DNA from: an uncultured Lachnospiraceae bacterium
GTDB lineage: Bacteria > Bacillota_A > Clostridia > Lachnospirales > Lachnospiraceae
Direction: 5' to 3'
Assembly: GCA_902773195.1 (NCBI GenBank)
Contig: CACYDL010000019.1
Coordinates: forward strand, 1 to 11,678
DNA: 11,678 bases
This document shows positions 1 to 5,624 of the stretch, piece by piece. A program made the position numbers and the translations under genes. Below the pieces are notes generated by a model. It saw nothing but the letters and a program-made list of their open reading frames with translations, did not search any database and was not told the DNA's origin. Every line of letters starts with the position of its first letter. Within the stretch, counting starts at the first letter, position 1.

Positions 1-60
1 AGAACTGCCGGAAGCGATGTCTGATGAACTGCCGGCGCCTGAGCAGCAAGAAGGTAAAGA

Positions 61-79
61 ACCCATCCGGCGGATGGGT
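61..79. repeat. Perfect 8-bp hairpin
   Basis: ACCCATCC, a GGC loop, then GGATGGGT form a perfect inverted repeat. No T-run follows on either strand, so it is not a convincing intrinsic terminator. It lies inside the frame that is open from the left edge. Confidence 0.4.
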
Positions 80-121
80 ACCTCAACCATAAATACATTG
101 CAGTAGAAAAAGAAGTGAAAA

Positions 122-309
122 ATGACAGATGAAAAGAGGCAGGCGTTATTTGAGAAGGAGAAGAATCATACCGACAAAACGGTAAAACTGGTTCCGATTC
201 TGCAGGAAAAGGCAATCTCCATCTCTGTGAGAAACTCGGCTATCATCAGACGGGCAGGGTTGATAAAGTGAACGACCGCATGGATATCGTGTATTACGAA
301 AAGGACTGA
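122..309 (+). pseudogene. GNAT N-acetyltransferase C-terminal remnant, frameshifted
   Basis: The frame from 211 to the TGA at 307-309 reads GNLHLCEKLGYHQTG followed by RVDKVNDRMDIVYYEKD. This resembles the end of GNAT-family acetyltransferases, in which an H/N-x-L-Y-E-K-x-G-Y-x-x-T-G segment forms the last helix and strand of the fold. Upstream, a different frame that starts at ATG 122 ends in LVPILQEK at about 210, which could be the preceding strand ('...TILQEKGN...' in related proteins). A one-base shift near 205-213 (the GGAAAAGG run) would join the two. The N-terminal acetyl-CoA-binding part is absent, so this is not a working enzyme. The GNAT call for 211-309 is fairly good; the frameshift join is an inference. 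Confidence 0.6.
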
Positions 310-329
310 AAGGACGGAAAGGACGGAAG
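303..329. repeat. Three 9-bp tandem repeats
   Basis: GGACTGAAA, GGACGGAAA and GGACGGAAG follow each other without gaps, beginning at the stop codon of the acetyltransferase remnant. It is a short minisatellite-like array with no evident function; polymerase slippage is a likely origin. Confidence 0.6.
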
Positions 330-365
330 GCGGCGGAAACGGGTGAATCTGGTTCAGGATTTGTG

Positions 366-371
366 TATAAT
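366..371 (+). promoter_or_regulatory. Candidate -10 box
   Basis: A perfect TATAAT is present, but the region 16-18 bp upstream has no recognisable TTGACA-like -35. It could drive transcription towards the DMT gene, whose start is about 260 bp downstream. Weak evidence. Confidence 0.25.
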
Positions 372-411
372 CGTAACGTGAAATGATCATTCATGTATTG
401 ATACGGTCAGA

Positions 412-516
412 ATGAGGAACAGAAGGGAGATCCGCGGAAAGTTTTACAGTATTGAGACGGCGGACCATATATCCTATTACGGGGAGATCGTGGACGCGTA
501 CATAATAGAAGAGTGA
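412..516 (+). CDS. Small open frame, 34 codons, unknown
   Basis: An ATG at 412 opens a 34-codon frame ending at TGA 514-516. The product has a charged N-terminus followed by FYSIETADHISYYGEIVDAY and ends in IIEE. There is no good ribosome binding site; the preceding bases are CGGTCAGA. I do not recognise a family. It may be a remnant of a larger gene or chance coding in a degraded region. Confidence 0.2.
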   Translation: MRNRREIRGKFYSIETADHISYYGEIVDAYIIEE

Positions 517-629
517 GGAACTATAGATGCCGGAGAAACCGGTGAATGTGCTTTAAGAGAAGCCGGTAAACGTAGGCCGCTGCTTTGTCCCGGCTGTGAA
601 GCATTACGGATAGACGCTCACAATGCGGT

Positions 630-1574
630 ATGGAGAGAATGGATCACAGGAAAAAGAGAAATGACGACGTTCTGACGGGCTGTCTCTGTGCCGCGGGAAG
701 TACCGTGCTGTACGGAATGAGCTTTATTTTTACGAAGCGGGCACTGGGAAGCGCCGGCGTGCTGTCGCTGCTGGGATGGAGGTTCCTGGTGGCGTTTATC
801 ACGATGAGCGTCCCGGCTTCTCTTGGGATCGTCAGGACCCGCCTCCGGGGGAAGCGGCTCGGCCCGCTTATCCTCCTGGCGCTGTTTTTTCCGGTCATCT
901 ACTATATTGCCGAAGCTTTCGGCGTGGACATGACCACCGCCTCCGAGAGCGGCGTGTTCATGGCCACAATCCCGGTTATCTCGCTCGCGGCGTCAACGCT
1001 GATTCTTCGAAAGAAGCCGACCCGCCTGCAGGCCGCGGGGGTCCTGGTGACGCTGGCCGGTGTGCTGGTTACGGTATTCGCGGCGGGCATCTCCTCCAGT
1101 TTTTCCGTCCCGGGGTACCTTCTTCTTACGGCAGCGGTCGTATCCTATGCGCTGTACGCTGTTCTGGTGGAGAGGACTTCCGGATATACCGGCGCCGAGA
1201 TAACGTATTTTATGCTGATCACCGGCGCCGCCGTATATGTATCGCTGGCGGTCGCCGAAGCGCTGACAGAGGGCAGCTTCGGACGCCTGGCGTCGCTGCC
1301 CTTCACCGACAGGGGCTTCCTGGCGGCGATCCTCTACGAAGGCCTGGGGTGCTCCGTCGGGGCATTTTTCCTGACAAATGTGGCGATCGCGAAGATCGGC
1401 GTCAACCGCACGTCCTCCTTCGCGGGAGCCTCCCCGGTGGTTTCGATCCTGTCCGGGATACTGTTCCTGCATGAGCGGTTTACAGCGCTGCAGGCCGCCG
1501 GAGCCGCCGTCATCATTGCCGGCGTCTATCTTGCCAACGCGCGGACGCCGGGAGACCCGTCTGCCCCGTCCTGA
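630..1574 (+). CDS. DMT-superfamily (EamA) transporter
   Basis: This is a 314-residue integral membrane protein of the drug/metabolite transporter superfamily, with two EamA repeats (roughly residues 15-147 and 160-300) and about ten hydrophobic segments, the usual size for the family. Typical features are the early TVLYGMSFIFTKRAL segment in TM1, the LTLAGV-type motif ending repeat 1 (here VTLAGVLVTVFAAG) and the closing HERFTALQAAGAAVIIAGVYLA segment. Family members export amino acids, nucleosides or other small metabolites, but the substrate cannot be read from the sequence. Neither possible start (ATG 630 or ATG 639) has a clear Shine-Dalgarno sequence, so the exact start is uncertain by a few residues. 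The gene stands alone on the plus strand, converges on yoeB with a 34-bp gap, and has no obvious terminator. Confidence 0.9.
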   Translation: MERMDHRKKRNDDVLTGCLCAAGSTVLYGMSFIFTKRALGSAGVLSLLGWRFLVAFITMSVPASLGIVRTRLRGKRLGPLILLALFFPVIYYIAEAFGVDMTTASESGVFMATIPVISLAASTLILRKKPTRLQAAGVLVTLAGVLVTVFAAGISSSFSVPGYLLLTAAVVSYALYAVLVERTSGYTGAEITYFMLITGAAVYVSLAVAEALTEGSFGRLASLPFTDRGFLAAILYEGLGCSVGAFFLTNVAIAKIGVNRTSSFAGASPVVSILSGILFLHERFTALQAAGAAVIIAGVYLANARTPGDPSAPS

Positions 1575-1608
1575 GCAGACGCGCTATATTCCGTATGGAT
1601 ACTCCGCT

Positions 1609-1878
1609 TTATCTGTCGCCATAGTGTCCGCGACAATGAGCGATATAAATGCGACCGCCTTCGATGTAGTAAACGAGGCGGTCTTTCTCATTGATCCTGC
1701 GGCTGAACGCTCCCTGCAGATTTCCCCTCAATGCTTCCGGGTCACCGATTCCGTTCATGGCACCGTTGCGTTCGATATCTTTGATTAACAGATTGATGCG
1801 CTTAAGAGTTTTCTTATCCTGCGTCTGCCGGTACAGGTAATCTTCCCAGGCGTTATCCGACCATATTTTTTCACTCAT
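1609..1878 (-). CDS. yoeB: YoeB-family toxin (ribosome-dependent mRNA endonuclease)
   Basis: This 89-residue protein matches the YoeB/Txe toxin family along its whole length. YoeB binds the ribosomal A site and cuts mRNA; its growth-arresting activity is normally held by the antitoxin YefM. Visible family features are IWSDNAWEDYLYRQ at the start, DKKTLKRINLLIKDI, then GDPEALRGNLQGAFSRRI, DRLVYYIEG and the ending IAHCRGHYGDR. Residues that correspond to the catalytic Glu46, Arg65, His83 and Tyr84 of E. coli YoeB are present as E48, R67, H85 and Y86, so the toxin looks intact. The start ATG overlaps the TGA of an upstream frame (ATGAGTGA), the usual antitoxin-toxin junction, but only a short antitoxin tail remains upstream. 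Expression would probably come from read-through of the MATE gene. Confidence 0.92.
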   Translation of the reverse strand: MSEKIWSDNAWEDYLYRQTQDKKTLKRINLLIKDIERNGAMNGIGDPEALRGNLQGAFSRRINEKDRLVYYIEGGRIYIAHCRGHYGDR

Positions 1879-1930
1879 TGCCTGTCTCGATCAGTTCATG
1901 CGCCATCCCTTTGCCGGCGCGGAGCTCCTG
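1871..1930 (-). pseudogene. YefM-like antitoxin C-terminal remnant
   Basis: In the frame ending with TGA 1871-1873, eight bases inside yoeB, the codons read QELRAGKGMAHELIETGNE. The AGKG...H-(D/E)-L-I-E pattern is the familiar tail of YefM/Phd-type antitoxins, the part that wraps the YoeB active site. Upstream of about 1935 the same frame becomes unrelated sequence, while another frame carries an ABC ATPase tail. The DNA-binding N-terminal domain is therefore missing. The match is short, so the antitoxin call rests on the motif plus the overlap with yoeB. Confidence 0.6.
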
Positions 1931-2052
1931 ACCGCGATTTCGAGCACCTTGAGATTCCGGATAAAGCGCCGCGTCCGCTCCTTCCGCGGGCGGTCGAAGA
2001 TCTCCTCCGGCGTCCCCTCTTCATGAATTCCCCCGCCGTCCCGGGGGACGCG
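1891..2052 (-). pseudogene. Amino-acid-type ABC ATPase C-terminal remnant
   Basis: Immediately after the MATE stop codon, a frame on the same strand reads RVPRDGGGIHEEGTPEEIF, DRPRKERTRRFIRNL and KVLEI, ending at TGA 1891-1893. This is the characteristic tail of polar amino acid (GlnQ/HisP-type) ABC transporter ATPases, which end in DGG-x-I-x-E-x-G-T-P-x-E-I-F-x-x-P-x-x-x-R-T-R-x-F followed by L-K-V-L-E. Walker A, the signature motif and Walker B are all absent. The last codons after KVLEI (AVRSSAPAKGWRMN) are read from antitoxin-derived DNA in the wrong frame. It has no start codon of its own and is a deletion scar, not a gene. Confidence 0.75.
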
Positions 2053-2054
2053 CG

Positions 2055-3398
2055 TCATCTCGTGAGGTCCTGCACCCATTTGTACTTCCGGAAGCGGAGC
2101 ATGACCCAGGGGATCTTGCCCACCTCGTCGAGGCAGGTGCAGGCGTACACCGCGAGGGGGTGCCAGTGGAAGACGAAGGCGCCGAGCAGCGCCAGCGGGA
2201 TCGCGACGCCCCACATGCACACCAGAAGGCTGTAGAGGTCGAAGACCGTGTCCCCGCCTCCGTCCAGAATGCCGTTGATCGTGATGGTATTCACCGCCCG
2301 CCCGATCATATAGACGGCCATGATCACCATCATGCCGGTAAGATAGTTCCGCGCGCTGTCCGTGAGCACCACCACCCGGACCGTGAGCGGGGTGACGGCG
2401 AGCACGAGCGCCATGGAGAGAAGGCCGGTCACAAAGGACAGATTGCGCAGCCGGATGCCGACGGCCCGGCCCTCCTCGAGCTTCCCGGCGCCCAGCTCGT
2501 TGCCCACCATGATGCCGGCGGCTGTCGCGATGCCGTTGCACAGGCAGCAGACGAGGTCGCGGACGACCGCCGCGATGGAGTTGGCCGCCGCCGGATCCGT
2601 CCCCATGTGGCCGATGATCGCCGTATAGGAGGTAAAGCCCACGCCCCACAGGAGGCCGCCGCCCAGCAGAGGCAGGCACTGCCGCGCGAAATCCCGGGGC
2701 AGTCCCTTCCGGATGCGGAAGAACGCCCCGAAGCGCGGCCGGACGTACCCGCTTCGCGCCGATACGGCGACGCAGAGCAGAAGCTCTATGATTCTGGCGG
2801 CGGTGGTGGCAGCGGCGGCGCCCCTTGAGAGAAGGCGCGGCGCGCCGAGAGCGCCGAAGATCAGGACCGCGTTGAGGATCACGTTGCTCACGACGGCCGA
2901 ACAGCTGATCAGCGCGCAGGGCCGCACGTGGTCCGTGACCTTCATCGCCGTGAGGTAGCACTGCGAAATCCCGCTGATCAGATAGGACCAGCCGGCAATT
3001 CTCAGGCAGGAGGACCCGATCGCGATGAGGTCCGGGTCATGGGTGAAGATTTTCATGAGAGAAGCCGGGATCCCTTCGCAGGCGGCGCAGAAGAGGACGG
3101 ACACGGTGCCGGACGCAAGCAGCATGATGTGCATCAGCTCGGTCAGCGCGCGCCGGTCTCCCTTTCCGAAGTACTGGGCGCCGAGGATCGAGCCCGCCGA
3201 CGTGACCGAGAACACGATCATGTTCTGGACGAACTGGATCTGCGTCGCCAGCGAGACGGCCGTCATCTCGTCCTGGGCGATCCTGCCCAGCATGAAGGCG
3301 TCGCACGCCGCCACCAGCGCGAGCATCAGGCTCTGCAGCGCGATGGGCAGGGCTATTTCCGTCAGTCGTCTGTAAAAATTCCGGTTTTCTTCTCTCAT
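2055..3398 (-). CDS. MATE-family efflux transporter
   Basis: This 447-residue protein with about twelve hydrophobic segments belongs to the multidrug and toxic compound extrusion family, cation-coupled exporters of the cytoplasmic membrane. It begins in family style with a short charged N-terminus and TEIALPIALQSLMLALVAA. A DAFMLGRI segment follows, then SAGSILGAQYFGKGDRRAL, the conserved cytoplasmic loop of the first half. The second half repeats the fold with GIMVGNELGAGKLEEG. Length is normal. The substrate is unknown. The gene is co-oriented with and 99 bp downstream of the GH42 gene. The start ATG has no visible Shine-Dalgarno sequence and lies 12 nt after a strong hairpin. The coding sequence runs intact up to its TGA, directly at the junction with the ABC ATPase remnant. 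Confidence 0.92.
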   Translation of the reverse strand: MREENRNFYRRLTEIALPIALQSLMLALVAACDAFMLGRIAQDEMTAVSLATQIQFVQNMIVFSVTSAGSILGAQYFGKGDRRALTELMHIMLLASGTVSVLFCAACEGIPASLMKIFTHDPDLIAIGSSCLRIAGWSYLISGISQCYLTAMKVTDHVRPCALISCSAVVSNVILNAVLIFGALGAPRLLSRGAAAATTAARIIELLLCVAVSARSGYVRPRFGAFFRIRKGLPRDFARQCLPLLGGGLLWGVGFTSYTAIIGHMGTDPAAANSIAAVVRDLVCCLCNGIATAAGIMVGNELGAGKLEEGRAVGIRLRNLSFVTGLLSMALVLAVTPLTVRVVVLTDSARNYLTGMMVIMAVYMIGRAVNTITINGILDGGGDTVFDLYSLLVCMWGVAIPLALLGAFVFHWHPLAVYACTCLDEVGKIPWVMLRFRKYKWVQDLTR

Positions 3399-3410
3399 CG
3401 TTCAATATCA

Positions 3411-3434
3411 GCGGCAGGGGTTTCCCCCTGCCGC
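3411..3434 (-). promoter_or_regulatory. Strong stem-loop with GAAA loop before the MATE gene
   Basis: On the transcribed strand GCGGCAGGGG, GAAA, CCCCTGCCGC forms a perfect 10-bp stem closed by a GNRA-type tetraloop. It lies between the GH42 stop and the MATE start. The 3' flank (TGATATTG) is not U-rich, so it is at best an inefficient terminator for the sugar operon. On the opposite strand a CTTTT follows the stem. It may instead protect an upstream mRNA end or limit MATE translation. The stem is certain, the role is not. Confidence 0.6.
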
Positions 3435-3497
3435 CTTTTCCGGTGAGGCGGATATTCGCATTCCGCCTGTTGCAGTTGCCATTTCCGCCGCCGCGGC

Positions 3498-5510
3498 TTA
3501 CGCTTTCTTCAGGACGGCGACTTCGTAGGGCGCCAGCAGCACCTGCCGCCCGACCCGCTGCCCGGTGAGCAGCTCGTCGAAGGGACCGTCCACCGGCACG
3601 ACCACCGTGTGCGCGTTGTGGTTGAGCACGAAGAGCGCGTCGTTCTCCCCGTCGGTGGCGGAGACGATCTCGACGCCCTCCTGCGCCCCCTCCGGCAGCT
3701 CGATCCCGCACGCGCGGCAGAGCCTTTCGGCCAGGCGGCGCATCGCTTCCGCGTCGAGATCGCAGCCGAGATAATACACGCAGCCGTCGCCGTGGGCGTG
3801 TCTCGTGAAGCAGGGTTCCCCGGCGTAATAGCTGCCGGTGTAGACGCCGAGCACGTCGGAGGAGCCGGGATTGATAATATCACACCACAGGGACGCCGTG
3901 CCACTCCCGAATGTGCCGGACACGGAAGTTTCCTTGCGGTACTGCGGGTCGTAGTCCTCCACCGTGACGCCGGCCATCTCCGCGAAGACGCCGGGGACCG
4001 TGAGGGGAAGCATCGTGTTGTCCATGCTCTTGATGCCGCTGCGGAAGCTGAGAAGCAGGCAGCCGCCGCCGCGCACGTAGCGGTCCAGGTTCTCTTTTTC
4101 CGCGTCGCTCACCATGACAAGGGCCGGCGCCAGCACCAGCGCGTAGGGGCTCAGGTCCTCCCCCGGCGTCACAAATTCAACGGCGGCGCCCAGACGGTAG
4201 AAGGCGCGGTAGTAGTCGAGCAGGAAGTCGTCGTAGCGGAAGCCCTCGACGTGCCGGTGCAGGCGGTGGCTCCACTCGCTGTCGAAGGATTTGACGATGG
4301 CGACCTTCGCCTTGGGGGCGAGCCTGCCGTACACGGCGCTCAGCTTCTTCATCTCCGCGCCGACCTGCGAAAATTCGCGGAAGCGGCGGTTCGGCTTTCC
4401 GTCGTGGCCGAGGATGCCGTTCCAGTATTCCTCCGTCCCGAAGAGGCAGGATCTCCAGCGGAAGAAGACCACCGTGTCGGCGCCGTTGGCGACGGAGGAG
4501 TAGGTCCAGAGGCGCAGCTGCCCCGGCTCGGGGGCCGATCCCAGCTGTGTCCAGCCGATGGCGGCGGCCTGCTGCTCCATGACCCAGAAGGGCCGGTGCT
4601 TATAGCTGCGGAGCAGCGCGTGGTCCCTCGAGACGCACGCATCCTCCGCGATGCCCCACTGGAAATTGATGTAATTGTCCCAGGAGACGAAGTCCAGCGT
4701 CTCGCTCAGCCGGAAGTAGTCGATCCCCGTGCCCGAGTTGACGCCCGCGTCGAGGAGGTTGGTCGTGATGGGATACTGGCTGTAACGGCGGATGATGTCG
4801 ACCTGCTCGTTCATGAAGGAGATGACGCTGTCCGAGGAGAAGCGGTCGAAATCCAGCATGAGGGAGGGATTCTGCCCCTCCGTGCCGTCCGGATCCGAGC
4901 CGCGGCACGCGCCTTCCTCCGGGACGATCACCTGTGAGAAGTCGTTGTAATCCTCGCTCCAGAAGACGGTTCCGTAGGTCTTGTTCAGCGTCTCTATGCG
5001 GCCGTATTTCTTTCTGAGGAATCCCTGAAAGGCGTCCCGGCATTTCTCACAGTAGCACCGCGTCGTGTTCGACCAGCCCAGCTCGTTGTCGATCTGCCAG
5101 CCCTCGACCGCCGGGTGGGCGCCGTAGCGCTCCGCGATCATCGTGACGAGCTTCCGGCACTCCTCCCGGTACGCGGCGCTGTTGAAGCAGTAGTGCTTCC
5201 GCGTGCCGAAGGGGCGCACGTGTCCGCGCCGGTCCTTCTGGTAGAGCGCCTCGCCGTACTTGTCGCACATCCACTTCGGCGGCGTCGCCGACGGCGTGCC
5301 GAGGATCACCTTCATGTCGTGGGCGTGGAGGAAATCCAGGATCTCGTCCATCCACTCAAAGCGGTAGACCCCGTCCTCCGGCTCGTAGAGGGACCAGTCG
5401 AACTCGCCGATCCGCACCACGGCGATGCCGCACTCGTGCATCATCTCAAGGTCGGTTTCCCATCTTTCTTTTTCCCAGTGCTCGGGATAATAATCTGCTC
5501 CGATTCTCAT
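3498..5510 (-). CDS. GH42 beta-galactosidase
   Basis: This 670-residue cytoplasmic glycoside hydrolase of family 42 releases terminal beta-D-galactose from galactosides. It starts MRIGADYYPEHW, typical for the family. The TIM-barrel catalytic domain spans about residues 1-390, with acid/base E143 in GWQIDNELGW and nucleophile E312 in FWVMEQQAA. C108, C152, C154 and C157 (CYCEKC) match the structural zinc site known from Thermus A4 beta-galactosidase. A trimerisation domain follows at about 400-605, then a small beta domain to the end. No signal peptide is present. The start is set at 5510, preceded by AGGAGG with 5-nt spacing; the reading frame stays open 38 codons further upstream, but that part lies in palindromic non-coding sequence. 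Substrate could be lactose, galactosyl-glycerol or another galactoside. Confidence 0.93.
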   Translation of the reverse strand: MRIGADYYPEHWEKERWETDLEMMHECGIAVVRIGEFDWSLYEPEDGVYRFEWMDEILDFLHAHDMKVILGTPSATPPKWMCDKYGEALYQKDRRGHVRPFGTRKHYCFNSAAYREECRKLVTMIAERYGAHPAVEGWQIDNELGWSNTTRCYCEKCRDAFQGFLRKKYGRIETLNKTYGTVFWSEDYNDFSQVIVPEEGACRGSDPDGTEGQNPSLMLDFDRFSSDSVISFMNEQVDIIRRYSQYPITTNLLDAGVNSGTGIDYFRLSETLDFVSWDNYINFQWGIAEDACVSRDHALLRSYKHRPFWVMEQQAAAIGWTQLGSAPEPGQLRLWTYSSVANGADTVVFFRWRSCLFGTEEYWNGILGHDGKPNRRFREFSQVGAEMKKLSAVYGRLAPKAKVAIVKSFDSEWSHRLHRHVEGFRYDDFLLDYYRAFYRLGAAVEFVTPGEDLSPYALVLAPALVMVSDAEKENLDRYVRGGGCLLLSFRSGIKSMDNTMLPLTVPGVFAEMAGVTVEDYDPQYRKETSVSGTFGSGTASLWCDIINPGSSDVLGVYTGSYYAGEPCFTRHAHGDGCVYYLGCDLDAEAMRRLAERLCRACGIELPEGAQEGVEIVSATDGENDALFVLNHNAHTVVVPVDGPFDELLTGQRVGRQVLLAPYEVAVLKKA

Positions 5511-5515
5511 ATCGG

Positions 5516-5521
5516 CCTCCT
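5516..5521 (-). promoter_or_regulatory. Ribosome binding site of the GH42 gene
   Basis: AGGAGG lies 5 nt before ATG 5510 and decides this start over the in-frame ATG at 5624, which has no such site. Confidence 0.85.
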
Positions 5522-5533
5522 TTTGAAAAAAAG

Positions 5534-5614
5534 TGTGACAGAGAACCGTCCCCGTCAGGGAGGACGGCCCCTGCCACATATGGCAGTCAGCGCACATTGA
5601 GGGGGAGTGCGCTG
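5534..5614. repeat. Cluster of three overlapping palindromes (REP-like)
   Basis: The gap between the GH3 and GH42 genes contains three inverted repeats. First, 5534-5578 pairs TGTGACAG...CCGTCC with GGACGG...CTGCCACA, an imperfect stem with a roughly 10-nt loop. Second, 5571-5586 is a perfect CTGCCA/TGGCAG stem with a CATA loop. Third, 5588-5614 pairs CAGCGCAC with GTGCGCTG around an 11-nt loop. The first two share CTGCCA and so exclude each other. The GAACCGTCCCC-type core recalls short dispersed repeats found between genes in many Clostridia; this is from memory and unchecked. It could act as an RNA stabiliser or partial terminator between the two glycosidase genes. Confidence 0.6.
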
Positions 5615-5624
5615 CTGGCCTCAC

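Larger units (their letters stand above)
1..629. other. Degraded intergenic region with gene remnants
   Basis: This stretch has no intact gene that I recognise. It holds an unidentified reading frame open from the left edge to a TAG at 104-106 on the plus strand, a small perfect hairpin, the C-terminal remnant of a GNAT acetyltransferase, a 9-bp tandem repeat, a candidate -10 box and a 34-codon open frame (412-516). From 530 to 580 an imperfect direct repeat of the type GAGAAACCGGTGAATGT / GAGAAGCCGGTAAACGT is visible. Base composition is lower in GC than the sugar locus to the right. The picture is of decayed accessory DNA; that interpretation is inference. Confidence 0.6.

Noticed and set aside
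2..106. Possible end of a protein gene running in from the left edge
   Set aside because: The frame is open for 34 codons but has no recognisable motif, and another frame is open for about as long; too little to call.
1891..2961. Minus-strand open frame of 356 codons overlapping MATE
   Set aside because: Most of it is the out-of-frame shadow of MATE. Only its last 50 or so codons (1891-2052) are real homology, and these are reported as an ABC ATPase remnant.
3411..3440. Rho-independent terminator on the plus strand (stem followed by CTTTT)
   Set aside because: No plus-strand gene precedes it, so a plus-strand terminator has nothing to end; it is reported as a structure of the minus-strand transcript instead.
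5511..5624. N-terminal extension of the GH42 gene to ATG 5624
   Set aside because: The extension lies in palindromic non-coding sequence and lacks a ribosome binding site, while ATG 5510 has a perfect one and matches the family start.
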